Source of the DNA: Deltaproteobacteria bacterium HGW-Deltaproteobacteria-4
Lineage (GTDB): Bacteria; Desulfobacterota; Desulfuromonadia; Desulfuromonadales; UBA2197
DNA: 64,000 bases
Assembly: GCA_002841765.1 (NCBI GenBank)
Contig: PHAV01000007.1
Span: forward strand, 1-64,000
Direction of reading: 5' to 3'
Part shown: piece after piece, positions 32,068-41,470 of the stretch
Numbering within the stretch: the stretch's first letter is position 1
Layout: every line of letters begins with the position of its first letter
Notes under the pieces: generated by a model
Seen by the model: only the letters and a program-made list of their open reading frames with translations
What the model was told of the DNA's origin: nothing
The model's database searches: none
Position numbers and translations under genes: made by a program

Positions 32068-33978
32068 CTAATCTCCAAGATAAGTATAGCCGAGCAGAGT
32101 GCGGTCGAGAAGTTCGATGAAATGACTGCTCTCCTCAATCGAGACCTTGCGCAGCGCCACTTCTTTTTCCAGACTTTCGCGAATCTTCTTGAGGAGTTCC
32201 GGCCCTTTGTACTCGACATATTTCAGGCTTTCCCAAGTGGCGTCCCCGTTGATCACCGTGTCGATCATGTAGCCGGTCTTTTTATTGAAGGTGATGTGCA
32301 CGGCGTTGGTATCGCCGAAGAGATTATGCAGATCGCCGAGGATCTCCTGATACGCGCCGATCAGGAAGAAGCCGATGTAATAATCTTCGTCCTTGCGGAT
32401 CTTGTGGAGAGGGAGGAACTTGGTTCGGCCGTTCTCGCCGACAAAACTGGTGATCTCGCCGTCGGAATCGCAGGTAATGTCGGCGATCGAGGCCATGACA
32501 TCCGGCTTCTGCTGCAAGCGCTGGATCGGCATGATCGGGAAGAGTTGGTCAATCGCCCAGGAGTCGGGGATCGACTGGAAGAGGGAGAAGTTGGCAAAGT
32601 AGGTCTGGCGTAGCGCCAGCTGAAAGTTCTGCAGCTCTTCGGGGATCGGCTTGATCTTCTCGACAATGGAGTTGATCTTGCGCAGGATCTTCGAGTAGAG
32701 CCATTCGGCCATGGCGCGTTCGTTGAGGGAGAGATAGCCGAGATTGAAGAGGCTGACCGCTTCCTGAATGAGCTGCATGGTATCGTGGTAATCTTCGCGC
32801 AGGGAGTGCCGATCGATGCTTTTGTAGATGTCAGCGAGTTTCTTGACCGTCGGCGCCAGCTTTTCGGCGCTGTTCAGCTCCTCCTCAAAATCGGGGGTGA
32901 GGTGCTGGGTATTGGTGTTGAGAACATTGGTGACCAGCACCGAGTAGTGTGCCACTGTCGCCCGCCCCGATTCGGAGATAATGTTGGGACACTCCACCCC
33001 GGCTTCGTCGCAGATATTCTTGATTTGGTAAACGACGTCATTGGCGTACTCTTCGACCGTATAGTTGACACTTGAAAAGTAGCTCGACTTCGAGCCGTCG
33101 TAGTCGACGCCGAGACCTCCACCGATGTCGACATACTCGATACCGACCCCGAGTTTCTTCATCTCGGTATAGACCCGCGTCCCTTCGATCAGAGCGGTCT
33201 TGATCTTGTCGATCTTGGTAATCTGGCTGCCGATATGGAAGTGCAGGAGTTTGACACAGTCGATCAGCTCCGCTTCGCGCAGAATGTCGATGGCGGCGAT
33301 GATCTCTGAAGTGCGCAACCCGAACTTGGCATCTTCACCGCCGGAGGTCGCCCACTTCCCGGTCCCCTTGGAGGAGAGCTTGACGCGGATGCCGAGGCGC
33401 GGCTGGATGCCGGTCTTCTTCGCCAAGGCGATGATCTTCTCCAATTCGAACATCTTCTCGACGACAATGGTGATGTTGTAGCCGAGCTTGGTGGCATAAA
33501 GGACAGTCTCAATATACTCGGTATCCTTGTAACCGTTGCAGATAATCGGGATAGCGTTGACGGCGGCAAAGGAGAGGCCGATGACCAGTTCCGGTTTGGA
33601 ACCGACTTCAAGGCCGATGTTGTGCCGTTTGCCATAGTGGGCGATCGCCTCGACCACCTGGCGCTGCTGATTGACCTTGATCGGGTAAAAGGTCTGGTAC
33701 CTGGCCGGATACTCGTTTTCGGTGATGGCGTTCTTGAAGGCGCGGTTGATATTGGCAATCCGCCCCGAAAGGATATCCATGAAGCGCAGCAGGATGGGCG
33801 GTTTGATCTTGCGCTTGATCAGGTCGTCGACCAGGGCGCGCAGATCGATGGAGTCTTTGGAGGTCGATGAAGGGTGGACGCAGATATTCCCTTTTTTGTT
33901 GATCGAGAAGAGATCGGCCCCCCAGTTGCTGAGGTTGTATATTTTATCAGAGTCGTTGATCGACCATTTTTTTTCCAT
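32068..33978 (-). CDS. speA: Biosynthetic arginine decarboxylase
   Basis: The 636-residue PLP enzyme converts arginine to agmatine, the first step of polyamine synthesis here. The PLP lysine is K101 in FYPIKVNQQRQ; the barrel motif LLHFHIGSQI, the GGGLGVDYDGSKS loop and the ISESGRATVAHYSVLV segment are conserved. MEKKWSINDSDKIYNLSNWG at ATG 33978 is the usual N-terminus of this family, so the longer start at 34062 was rejected. It follows nspC on the same strand with a 49-bp gap. Agmatine-processing genes are not in the window. Confidence 0.95.
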   Translation of the reverse strand: MEKKWSINDSDKIYNLSNWGADLFSINKKGNICVHPSSTSKDSIDLRALVDDLIKRKIKPPILLRFMDILSGRIANINRAFKNAITENEYPARYQTFYPIKVNQQRQVVEAIAHYGKRHNIGLEVGSKPELVIGLSFAAVNAIPIICNGYKDTEYIETVLYATKLGYNITIVVEKMFELEKIIALAKKTGIQPRLGIRVKLSSKGTGKWATSGGEDAKFGLRTSEIIAAIDILREAELIDCVKLLHFHIGSQITKIDKIKTALIEGTRVYTEMKKLGVGIEYVDIGGGLGVDYDGSKSSYFSSVNYTVEEYANDVVYQIKNICDEAGVECPNIISESGRATVAHYSVLVTNVLNTNTQHLTPDFEEELNSAEKLAPTVKKLADIYKSIDRHSLREDYHDTMQLIQEAVSLFNLGYLSLNERAMAEWLYSKILRKINSIVEKIKPIPEELQNFQLALRQTYFANFSLFQSIPDSWAIDQLFPIMPIQRLQQKPDVMASIADITCDSDGEITSFVGENGRTKFLPLHKIRKDEDYYIGFFLIGAYQEILGDLHNLFGDTNAVHITFNKKTGYMIDTVINGDATWESLKYVEYKGPELLKKIRESLEKEVALRKVSIEESSHFIELLDRTLLGYTYLGD

Positions 33979-34027
33979 GAATGAGACCTTTCTTCTTCGG
34001 GCGACCGAGCGGATCGTCCCGGCAAAA

Positions 34028-35182
34028 TTAAGATAAACGACTCTTGAAATCTTCATAGCCAAAGCGCCGCACCACTTTCAGCTCGCCGCTGTCCGGCTCA
34101 AAAGTACAGATCGCCGGATGCTGGATGCCGTTAAAGGTGGTGGTCTTGACCATGGTGTAGTGGGCCATGTCCTCAAAGGCGAGGCGGTCGCCGGTCTGCA
34201 GCGGTTGGTCGAAAGACCAGTCGCCAATGACATCGCCGGCCAGGCATGACGGTCCGCCGAGACGGTAGGTATGTGCCTTGACGCCGGGAGCAAAACCGCC
34301 GGTAATAGCAGGGCGATAAGGCATTTCAAGGATATCCGGCATATGGCAGGTCGCCGAAATGTCGAGGATTGCAGTCTCCATGCCGTTCTTGACAACATCA
34401 AGGACTTCGCCGACGAGGATGCCGGTGCCGATAGCGATCGCTTCCCCCGGCTCTAAATAGACTTCGACGCCGTACTTGGCGCGGAAATATTTGACCAGTT
34501 TTACCAGACCGTCGAGATCATAGCCTTCGCGGGTAATGTGATGGCCGCCGCCGAAATTGATCCACTTTAACCCCGGCAGAAAGGCGCCGAACTTTTCTTC
34601 AAAGACCTTGGCGGTCCGCTCCAGCGGTTCGAAAAGCTGTTCGCAGAGAGTATGGAAGTGCAGTCCGTCGACCCCGGCCAGCGACTTGCCGTCGAACTCG
34701 CGGCGCGGGATGCCGAGGCGTGAATTCGGAGCGCAGGGATCGTAAATAGCCGTGTGCCCTTCCGAATGCTCGGGGTTGACGCGCAGGCCGATGGAGACAC
34801 GGCCGGCAGCCTGCTCCCACAGGGGGCGGAACTGCTCCAGCTGGTTGAAAGAGTTGAAGACCAGGTGATTGGAGATCTTCAGGAGATCGACAATATCGCT
34901 CTCCTTGAAGGCGGCAGCAAAGGAGTGGACCTCGCGGCCGAACTCCTCGCGACCCAAACGCGCTTCCCACGGGGAAGAAGCGCAAACGCCGTGCAGCGTC
35001 TGCGCAATCAGCGGGAAGACGCTCCACATGGAGAAAGCCTTCATCGCCAGCAAAATCTTGGCGCCGCTGCGCTGCTGCACCTGATCAAGGATGGCAAGAT
35101 TATGACGCAGCCGTCCGAGATCGACGACGTAGGCCGGCGACGGGGAAAGCTGGAGAATTTTTGGGATGTCGATACCGGTCAC
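34028..35182 (-). CDS. nspC: Carboxynorspermidine/carboxyspermidine decarboxylase
   Basis: A 384-residue PLP enzyme of the alanine-racemase fold. K48 in ILLAMKAFSMWS binds PLP; the HFHTLCEQ, INFGGGHHITREGYD and LEPGEAIAIGTGILVGEV motifs and the DISATCHMPD cysteine site are typical of NspC. It decarboxylates carboxyspermidine or carboxynorspermidine to spermidine or norspermidine. It has a GTG start at 35182 with a weak ribosome site. It is grouped with speA downstream and the synthase gene upstream on the same strand. Confidence 0.93.
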   Translation of the reverse strand: MTGIDIPKILQLSPSPAYVVDLGRLRHNLAILDQVQQRSGAKILLAMKAFSMWSVFPLIAQTLHGVCASSPWEARLGREEFGREVHSFAAAFKESDIVDLLKISNHLVFNSFNQLEQFRPLWEQAAGRVSIGLRVNPEHSEGHTAIYDPCAPNSRLGIPRREFDGKSLAGVDGLHFHTLCEQLFEPLERTAKVFEEKFGAFLPGLKWINFGGGHHITREGYDLDGLVKLVKYFRAKYGVEVYLEPGEAIAIGTGILVGEVLDVVKNGMETAILDISATCHMPDILEMPYRPAITGGFAPGVKAHTYRLGGPSCLAGDVIGDWSFDQPLQTGDRLAFEDMAHYTMVKTTTFNGIQHPAICTFEPDSGELKVVRRFGYEDFKSRLS

Positions 35183-35197
35183 GTCGTTGATAAATCC

Positions 35198-35635
35198 CTA
35201 TTTATGTCCTTTGCCTTTACCTTTGCCATGACCGGCAGGATCATTATGACCGGAAGCTTTACCGGTAAAAGAAAGATTGCCGTTCTTCAGCGCATGGAAA
35301 TCAGCGGAGCCGGGTTTTATGCCCAGTTCCTTGGCGATCACTCCCCAGCCTTTGTCGGGACTATAAACTTCCATGACCCGCTCGGGTGCTATTCCGGTCA
35401 TCTGCCCGAGTTGAAAGACCATAAAGGCATCAGCCGGTTGGCGAACGCTCCGTAAAACCGCCTGTACCTGTACCTGCGGCACCCCGAATTGATTGCTTAT
35501 TTTTGCTGAAAATCCGGGCAGGTCAACCCGTGCCTGGACATTGACGTGCGAAAGAAAATCGTCCAGCCCGCCGGCAAAGCTCGTCAACGGCGTCACCAGA
35601 GAAAGAAGCAGAACAAAGAGAATAAATCGTTTCAT
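35198..35635 (-). CDS. Secreted hypothetical protein with Gly/Lys/His tail
   Basis: A 145-residue protein with a signal peptide (MKRFILFVLLLSLVTPLTSF). The central part (QFGVPQVQVQAVLRSVRQPA, DKGWGVIAKELGIKPGSADF) is helical. The tail ends in AGHGKGKGKGHK, basic and His-containing. I do not recognise a named family, although similar small secreted proteins occur in Geobacter-type genomes. It lies inside the polyamine gene group (15 bp before nspC, 39 bp after the synthase). Whether it is functionally linked is unknown. Confidence 0.65.
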   Translation of the reverse strand: MKRFILFVLLLSLVTPLTSFAGGLDDFLSHVNVQARVDLPGFSAKISNQFGVPQVQVQAVLRSVRQPADAFMVFQLGQMTGIAPERVMEVYSPDKGWGVIAKELGIKPGSADFHALKNGNLSFTGKASGHNDPAGHGKGKGKGHK

Positions 35636-35674
35636 AGCGTTACCTCAATTGCGGCTATCATTAAGACCAAAGAA

Positions 35675-36871
35675 TTACAGCTCCGGCCAGTCGCCGCCAT
35701 CAATCACCACCGTCGGCAACCCCATCGGTCCGAGAACATCAAGGAAGGGTTCAGGATCGAACTGTTCCATGTTCCAGACGCCGGGGGCATGCCATTTTTT
35801 GGTGAGCATCATGATCGCCCCGACGACTGCCGGGACGCCGGTGGTGTAGCTGATCGCCTGCGACTTAACCTCTTGATAGCAGGCCTGATGATCGCAGATG
35901 TTGTAGATGTAGACCTGCTTGCGCTGGCCGTCCTTGGTGCCGCGGGCGATAACACCGATACAGGTCTTCCCCTTGGTCAGCGGCCCGAGAGTGCCGGGAT
36001 CAGGGAGGAGGGCCTTCAAGAACTGGATCGGCACGATCTTTTGTCCCTGGAATTCGACCTCGTTGATGCGGGTCATGCCGACATTCTGCAACACTTCGAG
36101 ATGTTTGAGGTAGTTGTCGGAGAAGGTCATCCAGAACTGCGCCTTCTTGATCGTCGGAATGTGCTTGACGATCGATTCCATCTCCTCGTGGTAAAGGCGA
36201 TAGCAGTTCATCGGCCCGATCCCCTCGGGGAAGTCGAAGACCCGCTTGGTCGACAGCGCCGGCGTCTCGACGAAGGCACCATTTTCCCAGTGGCGACAGG
36301 TGGCGGTCACTTCGCGGATGTTGATCTCCGGGTTGAAGTTGGTGGCAAAGGGGAGGCCATGGCTGCCGGCGTTGGCGTCGATAATGTCGAGCTCTTCGAT
36401 AACATCAAGGTACTTTTTGGCGGCCAGGGCGGTGTAGACGTTGGTCACGCCCGGATCGAAGCCGCTGCCGAGAAGGGCCATGATGCCGGCGGCCTTGAAG
36501 CGCTCCTGATAAGCCCACTGCCAGGAGTACTCGAACCTGGCGGTGTCGACCGGCTCGTAGTTGGCAGTATCGAGATAATCGACGCCGGTAGCGAGACAGG
36601 CGTCCATGATCGTCAGATCCTGATACGGCAGAGCGACGTTGAGTACCAGTTGCGGCTTTTCCGCTTGGATCAGCGCAACCAGTTCCGGAACATTATCGGC
36701 ATCGACCTGCGCGGTCTTGATCGGCCCGTCGATCTGGGCGGCAATGGCATCACACTTCGACCTGGTGCGGGAAGCGAGAGTAATCTCGCTAAAAATATCG
36801 CGCCGCTGCGCACATTTATGGGTTACCACCTGGCCGACGCCGCCGGCGCCGATGATCAGAACTTTGCTCAT
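35675..36871 (-). CDS. Carboxynorspermidine synthase (saccharopine dehydrogenase family)
   Basis: A 398-residue NAD(P)-dependent enzyme starting MSKVLIIGAGGVGQVVTHKC (Rossmann GxGGVG). TLASRTRSKCDAIAAQ, DTANYEPVDTARFEYSWQ and LLGSGFDPGVTNVYTAL match the carboxynorspermidine synthase branch of the saccharopine dehydrogenase family. It condenses aspartate semialdehyde with putrescine or diaminopropane. Adjacent nspC makes this reading far more likely than lysine metabolism. It is probably first in the transcript casdh-(secreted protein)-nspC-speA. Confidence 0.9.
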   Translation of the reverse strand: MSKVLIIGAGGVGQVVTHKCAQRRDIFSEITLASRTRSKCDAIAAQIDGPIKTAQVDADNVPELVALIQAEKPQLVLNVALPYQDLTIMDACLATGVDYLDTANYEPVDTARFEYSWQWAYQERFKAAGIMALLGSGFDPGVTNVYTALAAKKYLDVIEELDIIDANAGSHGLPFATNFNPEINIREVTATCRHWENGAFVETPALSTKRVFDFPEGIGPMNCYRLYHEEMESIVKHIPTIKKAQFWMTFSDNYLKHLEVLQNVGMTRINEVEFQGQKIVPIQFLKALLPDPGTLGPLTKGKTCIGVIARGTKDGQRKQVYIYNICDHQACYQEVKSQAISYTTGVPAVVGAIMMLTKKWHAPGVWNMEQFDPEPFLDVLGPMGLPTVVIDGGDWPEL

Positions 36872-37040
36872 AGGGAGTCACCTTCCTTATGTGTCATTCT
36901 ACGCATGATTGCGTGGGGAGATCGATCTGGCACCGCAACAGAAGAAGCTGCCGCGCCACGCTGACAATAATCGAAGATAATTACAATAATCACTCGGAAA
37001 AAGTCTATCATTTAAACATCATCTTTATTGAGTTTACTTG

Positions 37041-37063
37041 GTAAATACATAAAGTATATTTAC
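37041..37063 (+). promoter_or_regulatory. Inverted repeat upstream of korA
   Basis: GTAAATA (37041-37047) and TATTTAC (37057-37063) are separated by 9 bp in the AT-rich 260-bp gap between the carboxynorspermidine synthase start and korA. A TTGAGT box at about 37028 could be a -35. The arrangement would fit an operator, though it does not match the TyrR consensus. The rest of the gap shows no other structure. Confidence 0.35.
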
Positions 37064-37131
37064 ATCTGACAGCGATACGGCGAAAATCGCCGCAGGATAC
37101 AGGAAATCTTTTCTAATCAGGGATTAAAATT

Positions 37132-38886
37132 ATGGTGCAACAAGTATCATGGAAGGTTGGCGGACAGCAGGGGGAAGGGATCGAAAGTACCGGCGAGATC
37201 TTTGCCAAGACCCTGAATCGTCTTGGCTATCATCTCTACGGCTATCGCCACTTCTCCTCCCGCATCAAGGGCGGACACACCAATAATAATATCCGCATCA
37301 GCACGACACCGGTACAGGCGATCGCCGATCAGGTCGACATCCTTGTCGCCTTTGATCAGGAGAGCATCGACTTCTGTTTCCATGAGCTCCGTCCCGGTGC
37401 CATGATTCTGGCTGAAAGCGCCATCCAGCCGCACCTCCCCCCCGGCAAGGATGCCATCCTCTGCCCCCTCCCTCTCACTGCCCTTGCGACCGAAGCCGGT
37501 GCCGCCCGCATGAAGAATATGGTTGCGATCGGTGCATCCCTGGCCCTGCTTGGTATCAGCAGTGAGCTTTGTCAAAATGTGGTGCGGGAGATCTTTGCTG
37601 CCAAGGGGGAAGCGGTCGTCAACAGCAATCTTGTGGCCCTGCAAAGCGGCGAGACGGCCCTGCGCGCCCTCTTTCCGGAGCAGCATCCCGATCTCCGCCT
37701 CGCCCCCGGGGACGGCAGGAAGCGCCTCTTCATGATCGGCAACGAAACGACCGCCCTCGGTGCTCTTGCCGGCGGCTGCCGATTTATGGCGGCTTATCCG
37801 ATCACCCCGGCTTCCGACATCATGGAATACCTCACCAGAAAGCTGCCGCTATTCGGCGGGGTGATGGTGCAGACCGAAGACGAAATTGCCGCTGTTACCA
37901 TGGCGATCGGTGCCAACCATGCCGGGGTGCGGGCGATCACCGCTTCCTCCGGCCCCGGCCTGGCATTGATGACCGAAGCGATCGGCTTGGCGGGGATGAC
38001 CGAGACTCCGCTGGTGGTCATCGACGTGCAACGCGCCGGCCCGAGTACCGGCATGCCGACCAAGGAGGAGCAGGCTGATCTCCTGGCGATACTTTACGCC
38101 AGTCCCGGCGAGATCCCCAAGATCGTCATCGCCCCCGACAGTGCCGAAGCCGCCTTTTACGACAGCATCGAAGCCCTCAATCTCGCGGAAGAGTTTCAGT
38201 GTCCGGTGATTCTGCTCAGCGATCTCCAGCTCGGCATGGCGCAGCAGACCCTCTCTGACCTCGATTACGGGAGGATTCAGATCCGCCGCGGTAAACTCGA
38301 CCTGCACCCGCAACTGCCGGAGCAGAGTGAGCCGATACCGCGTAAACGCTTTCTCCTGTCCGCCGATGGCATCTCGCCGCGCTTTTTGCCGGGGGTACAG
38401 AACGGTATCTTTCACGTCACCGGCCTCGAACATGACGAAATCGGGCGGCCGGCAGAGAGTGCCGCCAATCGCCAGGCGCAGACAGAAAAACGGCTGCGCA
38501 AGCTCGACTCCCTGACCTTTGCCGACCCGGTGCGCATAAATCAGCGCCATGCGAACCCCGACCTCCTCTTGGTCGGCTGGAACGCCACGGGTGGGGCAAT
38601 CGCGGAAGCGCGGGAGCGCCTCGAAGCCGACAATATCAGCGCCAACTGCGCTCAGGTGCGCCTCTTTCAGCCCTTTCCGACCGCGACCCTGACCCCGCTT
38701 TTGGCGGCAGCCAGGCAGGTCATCGTCATCGAACAGAATGCCACCGGTCAACTTGCGCAACTCTTGCAGATGCATGTGCCGGCAAGTGCGGAGAAGATCG
38801 TCTCCCTGCGCAAATATGATGGCAACCCCTTCAAGCCGGGGGAGATTGACTCCCGAATCCGCGAGGTGCTGCATGGCCACAGCTAA
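37132..38886 (+). CDS. korA: 2-oxoacid:ferredoxin oxidoreductase, fused gamma-alpha subunit
   Basis: The 584-residue subunit joins an N-terminal gamma domain (residues about 1-185; WKVGGQQGEGIESTGEIFAK, YRHFSSRIKGGHTNN) to an alpha domain (AYPITPASDIMEYLTR, MVQTEDEIAAVTMAIGAN, TSSGPGLALM-like ASSGPGLALM). This is the KorA layout of 2-oxoglutarate or related oxidoreductases. These enzymes decarboxylate 2-oxoacids to acyl-CoA, reducing ferredoxin. No 4Fe-4S delta subunit lies next to it, a common state for two-subunit versions. It overlaps korB by 14 bp. Confidence 0.9.
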   Translation: MVQQVSWKVGGQQGEGIESTGEIFAKTLNRLGYHLYGYRHFSSRIKGGHTNNNIRISTTPVQAIADQVDILVAFDQESIDFCFHELRPGAMILAESAIQPHLPPGKDAILCPLPLTALATEAGAARMKNMVAIGASLALLGISSELCQNVVREIFAAKGEAVVNSNLVALQSGETALRALFPEQHPDLRLAPGDGRKRLFMIGNETTALGALAGGCRFMAAYPITPASDIMEYLTRKLPLFGGVMVQTEDEIAAVTMAIGANHAGVRAITASSGPGLALMTEAIGLAGMTETPLVVIDVQRAGPSTGMPTKEEQADLLAILYASPGEIPKIVIAPDSAEAAFYDSIEALNLAEEFQCPVILLSDLQLGMAQQTLSDLDYGRIQIRRGKLDLHPQLPEQSEPIPRKRFLLSADGISPRFLPGVQNGIFHVTGLEHDEIGRPAESAANRQAQTEKRLRKLDSLTFADPVRINQRHANPDLLLVGWNATGGAIAEARERLEADNISANCAQVRLFQPFPTATLTPLLAAARQVIVIEQNATGQLAQLLQMHVPASAEKIVSLRKYDGNPFKPGEIDSRIREVLHGHS

Positions 38887-39739
38887 AGACTTTCAGAACC
38901 ACATCAAACCGAACTGGTGCCCCGGCTGCGGCGACTTCGGCGTCCAGACCGCCATTCAACGCGCCTTTGCCGCCAGTGGCCGCGAACCGCACGAATTTAT
39001 GTTTGTCTCCGGGATCGGCTGCTCGGGGCGGATGTCCGGTTATCTCAACACCAACGGTTTTCACGCCATCCACGGCCGCGCCCTCCCCGTCGCCCAAGGG
39101 ATGAAACTGGCCAATCGCGACCTCACCGTCGTCGCTGCCGGCGGTGACGGTGACGGTTTTGCCATCGGCATCGGCCATACCCTGCACGCCCTGCGCCGCA
39201 ACATCGACATGACCTACATCGTCATGGACAACCAGATCTACGGCCTCACCAAGGGGCAAGCTTCGCCGCACAGCGGTCTCGGCTTCAAGACCAAGAGTAC
39301 CCCCTACGGTGTCATCGAGCCCCCCCTCTCCGTCCTCCAGCTCGCCCTCGCCGCCGGCGCCACCTTTGTCGCCCAGGGCTTCTCGAAAAACCCCGAAGAG
39401 CTCACCGCCCTGATCGCCGCCGGCATCCGCCACCAGGGTTTTTCCTTCATCAACGTCATGAGCCCCTGCGTCACTTACAACAAGGTCAACACTTACGAAT
39501 GGTTCACGCAGCACCTGACCAGCCTCGCCGACGTTGATGGTTATGATGCGACGAGCAAGAATCAGGCGCTGAGTACCTTGCTGGAGCATGAAGATCTGGT
39601 GACAGGATTAATCTATCAGGATGGGAAGAAGAGGTCGTATCAGGAGTTGCTGCACGGCTACAGCGCCACGCCGCTGGTCGCAGCGGATCTGCAGCTGCCG
39701 CGTGAAACGTTTGCGGAGTTGCTCGGTGAGTTTGGCTGA
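38873..39739 (+). CDS. korB: 2-oxoacid:ferredoxin oxidoreductase, beta subunit
   Basis: A 288-residue TPP-binding subunit. The cluster and cofactor regions are NWCPGCGDFG, SGIGCSGRM, and GGDGDGFAIGIGH then DNQIYGLTKGQ (the GDG-x-N-type TPP motif). VMSPCVTYNKVNTYEWF near residue 200 adds a further conserved cysteine. ATG 38873 lies within the korA coding end. The substrate (2-oxoglutarate, branched-chain or aryl 2-oxoacids) is not settled by sequence; the KorAB class most often uses 2-oxoglutarate. Confidence 0.92.
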   Translation: MATAKDFQNHIKPNWCPGCGDFGVQTAIQRAFAASGREPHEFMFVSGIGCSGRMSGYLNTNGFHAIHGRALPVAQGMKLANRDLTVVAAGGDGDGFAIGIGHTLHALRRNIDMTYIVMDNQIYGLTKGQASPHSGLGFKTKSTPYGVIEPPLSVLQLALAAGATFVAQGFSKNPEELTALIAAGIRHQGFSFINVMSPCVTYNKVNTYEWFTQHLTSLADVDGYDATSKNQALSTLLEHEDLVTGLIYQDGKKRSYQELLHGYSATPLVAADLQLPRETFAELLGEFG

Positions 39740-39760
39740 TCAATCTGGATTTAGCTGGGA

Positions 39761-39803
39761 CAGAAAAGGCAAGGCCCGCATTCCGTGGGTCTTGCCTTTT
39801 CTG
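39761..39803 (+). terminator. Terminator after korAB
   Basis: CAGAAAAGGCAAGGCCC pairs with GGGTCTTGCCTTTTCTG across a 9-nt loop; with A and T runs at both ends it can serve both korB and the convergent exporter gene. Confidence 0.85.
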
Positions 39804-39839
39804 CCTCTGGCATCGACCTTCACACCGCAATTCACCGAT

Positions 39840-40481
39840 TTATGGTCCTGCAATGATGGGCCTGAGCAGACTGGCGGCAATGGACCACATGATTGCGCCG
39901 ATGATGACATCGAGTATTTTCCAGGCGATTGCTTGACGAAAAAGGGGCGTAAGGATGCGGGCGCCGTAGCCAATGCCGTAAAACCAGAAGAGCGAAGCGC
40001 CGACTGCACCGCCGGCAAAGAGCCCTCTCTCCTGCACGGGGAGCTGACCAGCAATACTGCCGAGGAGGATCACGGTGTCGAGATAGACGTGCGGATTCAG
40101 CAGGGTCAAAGCGAAGGTGGTGGCAATCGCCCATCTCAGCCCTGCGGCCGGAGTTCTGGTTTCATCAACCCGCAGGGTCTCGGCCCGGAACGCCGAGCGA
40201 AAAGAGCGCACACCGTAATAGAAGAGGAAGAGGGCTCCGCCCCAGCGGGCTGCCAGCATCAGCAGCGGCGAAGAAGCGATCCAAGCGCCAAAGCCTCCGC
40301 ACCCTAAAAGGATCAGAAGAGCATCGCAGAGAAAACAGATGGTGCAGATAGTAAAGACATATTCCCTGCGCAGCCCCTGGCGCAGGACAAAGGCGTTCTG
40401 ACTGCCGATGGCAATGATCAGGCCGGCGCCAAGAGAAAAGCCCTGCACCAGTGGCTTTAAAATTTCTGCGGGAACATTCAT
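39840..40481 (-). CDS. LysE/ArgO family amino acid exporter
   Basis: A 213-residue protein with six predicted helices, opening with QGFSLGAGLIIAIGSQNAFVLRQ split over helix 1, the family signature, and with LLNPHVYLDTVILLGSIA in helix 4. It is the ArgO/LysE branch that exports arginine, lysine or analogues. It overlaps the DMT transporter gene by 4 bp and so is translated with it. The XRE-cupin gene transcribed away from the pair is the likely regulator. Confidence 0.88.
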   Translation of the reverse strand: MNVPAEILKPLVQGFSLGAGLIIAIGSQNAFVLRQGLRREYVFTICTICFLCDALLILLGCGGFGAWIASSPLLMLAARWGGALFLFYYGVRSFRSAFRAETLRVDETRTPAAGLRWAIATTFALTLLNPHVYLDTVILLGSIAGQLPVQERGLFAGGAVGASLFWFYGIGYGARILTPLFRQAIAWKILDVIIGAIMWSIAASLLRPIIAGP

Positions 40482-41368
40482 CTCTTCCTCAACAAAAGAA
40501 CACCGACAAAGATCAGGAGCGTGGCCCCGTAATCGACCCTGTCAATCGGCTCGCCAACCAGCAGTGCCCCGATCAGCAAAGCTACGACCGGGGGGATATA
40601 GGTGACCGAAGCGGCGGCGACCGCCCCGAGTTTGGCGATGATATAGTAGTAAATGATGTAGGCCAGACCGGTTCCGAGAATCCCGAGGCCGACGATCAGG
40701 CCTATCGCCGTATGGGTGTTGGAAAAGAGTTTTGTCATGCCGCGGTAATCGGTCAATAGGGTCAGAACGAGAAGGCCAAACCCCAGCTGATAGGTGGTCA
40801 GAGCAGCTGCCGGAATCTTCAACGGGATAATAAACTTTTTCGCATAGACGAAGGAGGCTCCGACGCTGAGGGAACCGGCAACCATGTAGAGGACCCCTTG
40901 CAGATTGGTGCCGGCGAGATCGGCCCCTGACGGCCGCCCCATGATCAAGACACCGAGAAAGCCGATCAACGTTCCGGCCACTTTCAACCGGGTCGCCTTT
41001 TCCTCGGCAATAAAGGCGATGGCCAGGACAAAAGAGAAGAGGGGGATGGCCCCGCTGACCGCTCCTGCCACCCCGGAAAGGAGGAGGGAAGTCCCTTTAA
41101 CATAGACATAATAATAAAGCGCCGTCGCCAGCAGGCCCATGACAAAAAAATGACCGCCGTGCCGGAGGTGCTCCCGGCGCAGGGCCCCTTGCAGGCGGGC
41201 ATAGATCACGACTGGGACAAAGCCGAACAGGACCCTTAAAAAGACGATTTGCAGGGGGGAGATGAGCTTCACTGCCATCTTCATATAGATAAAGTTACTC
41301 CCCCAGATCACTCCCAGGGCGACAAAGGCAATCAGGGGGAGATAGTGTGACTTCTCTTTCGGCATCAT
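40478..41368 (-). CDS. EamA/DMT family transporter
   Basis: A 296-residue membrane protein with ten helices in two EamA repeats (FVALGVIWGSNFIYMKMAV in the first; GILGTGLAYIIYYYIIAKLG in the second). EamA proteins usually export amino acids or metabolites. I chose ATG 41368 (site AAGGAAAG) over the start at 41440, because the extra 24 residues are polar and lack a ribosome site. It leads the two-gene unit with the LysE-type exporter. Substrate unknown. Confidence 0.87.
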   Translation of the reverse strand: MMPKEKSHYLPLIAFVALGVIWGSNFIYMKMAVKLISPLQIVFLRVLFGFVPVVIYARLQGALRREHLRHGGHFFVMGLLATALYYYVYVKGTSLLLSGVAGAVSGAIPLFSFVLAIAFIAEEKATRLKVAGTLIGFLGVLIMGRPSGADLAGTNLQGVLYMVAGSLSVGASFVYAKKFIIPLKIPAAALTTYQLGFGLLVLTLLTDYRGMTKLFSNTHTAIGLIVGLGILGTGLAYIIYYYIIAKLGAVAAASVTYIPPVVALLIGALLVGEPIDRVDYGATLLIFVGVLLLRKR

Positions 41369-41470
41369 TTCGATCTTTCCTTGAAAAAGGCGAGGCGTTG
41401 CTATACCATTTAACGGTCTTTTGTGCGCTAAAATAATCATTGTTTAACATGTTGTCAATTGGAGTGCTAT

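Noticed and set aside
37021-37131. TyrR-type box upstream of korA
   Set aside because: The spacing of GTAAATA and TATTTAC does not fit TGTAAA-N6-TTTACA.
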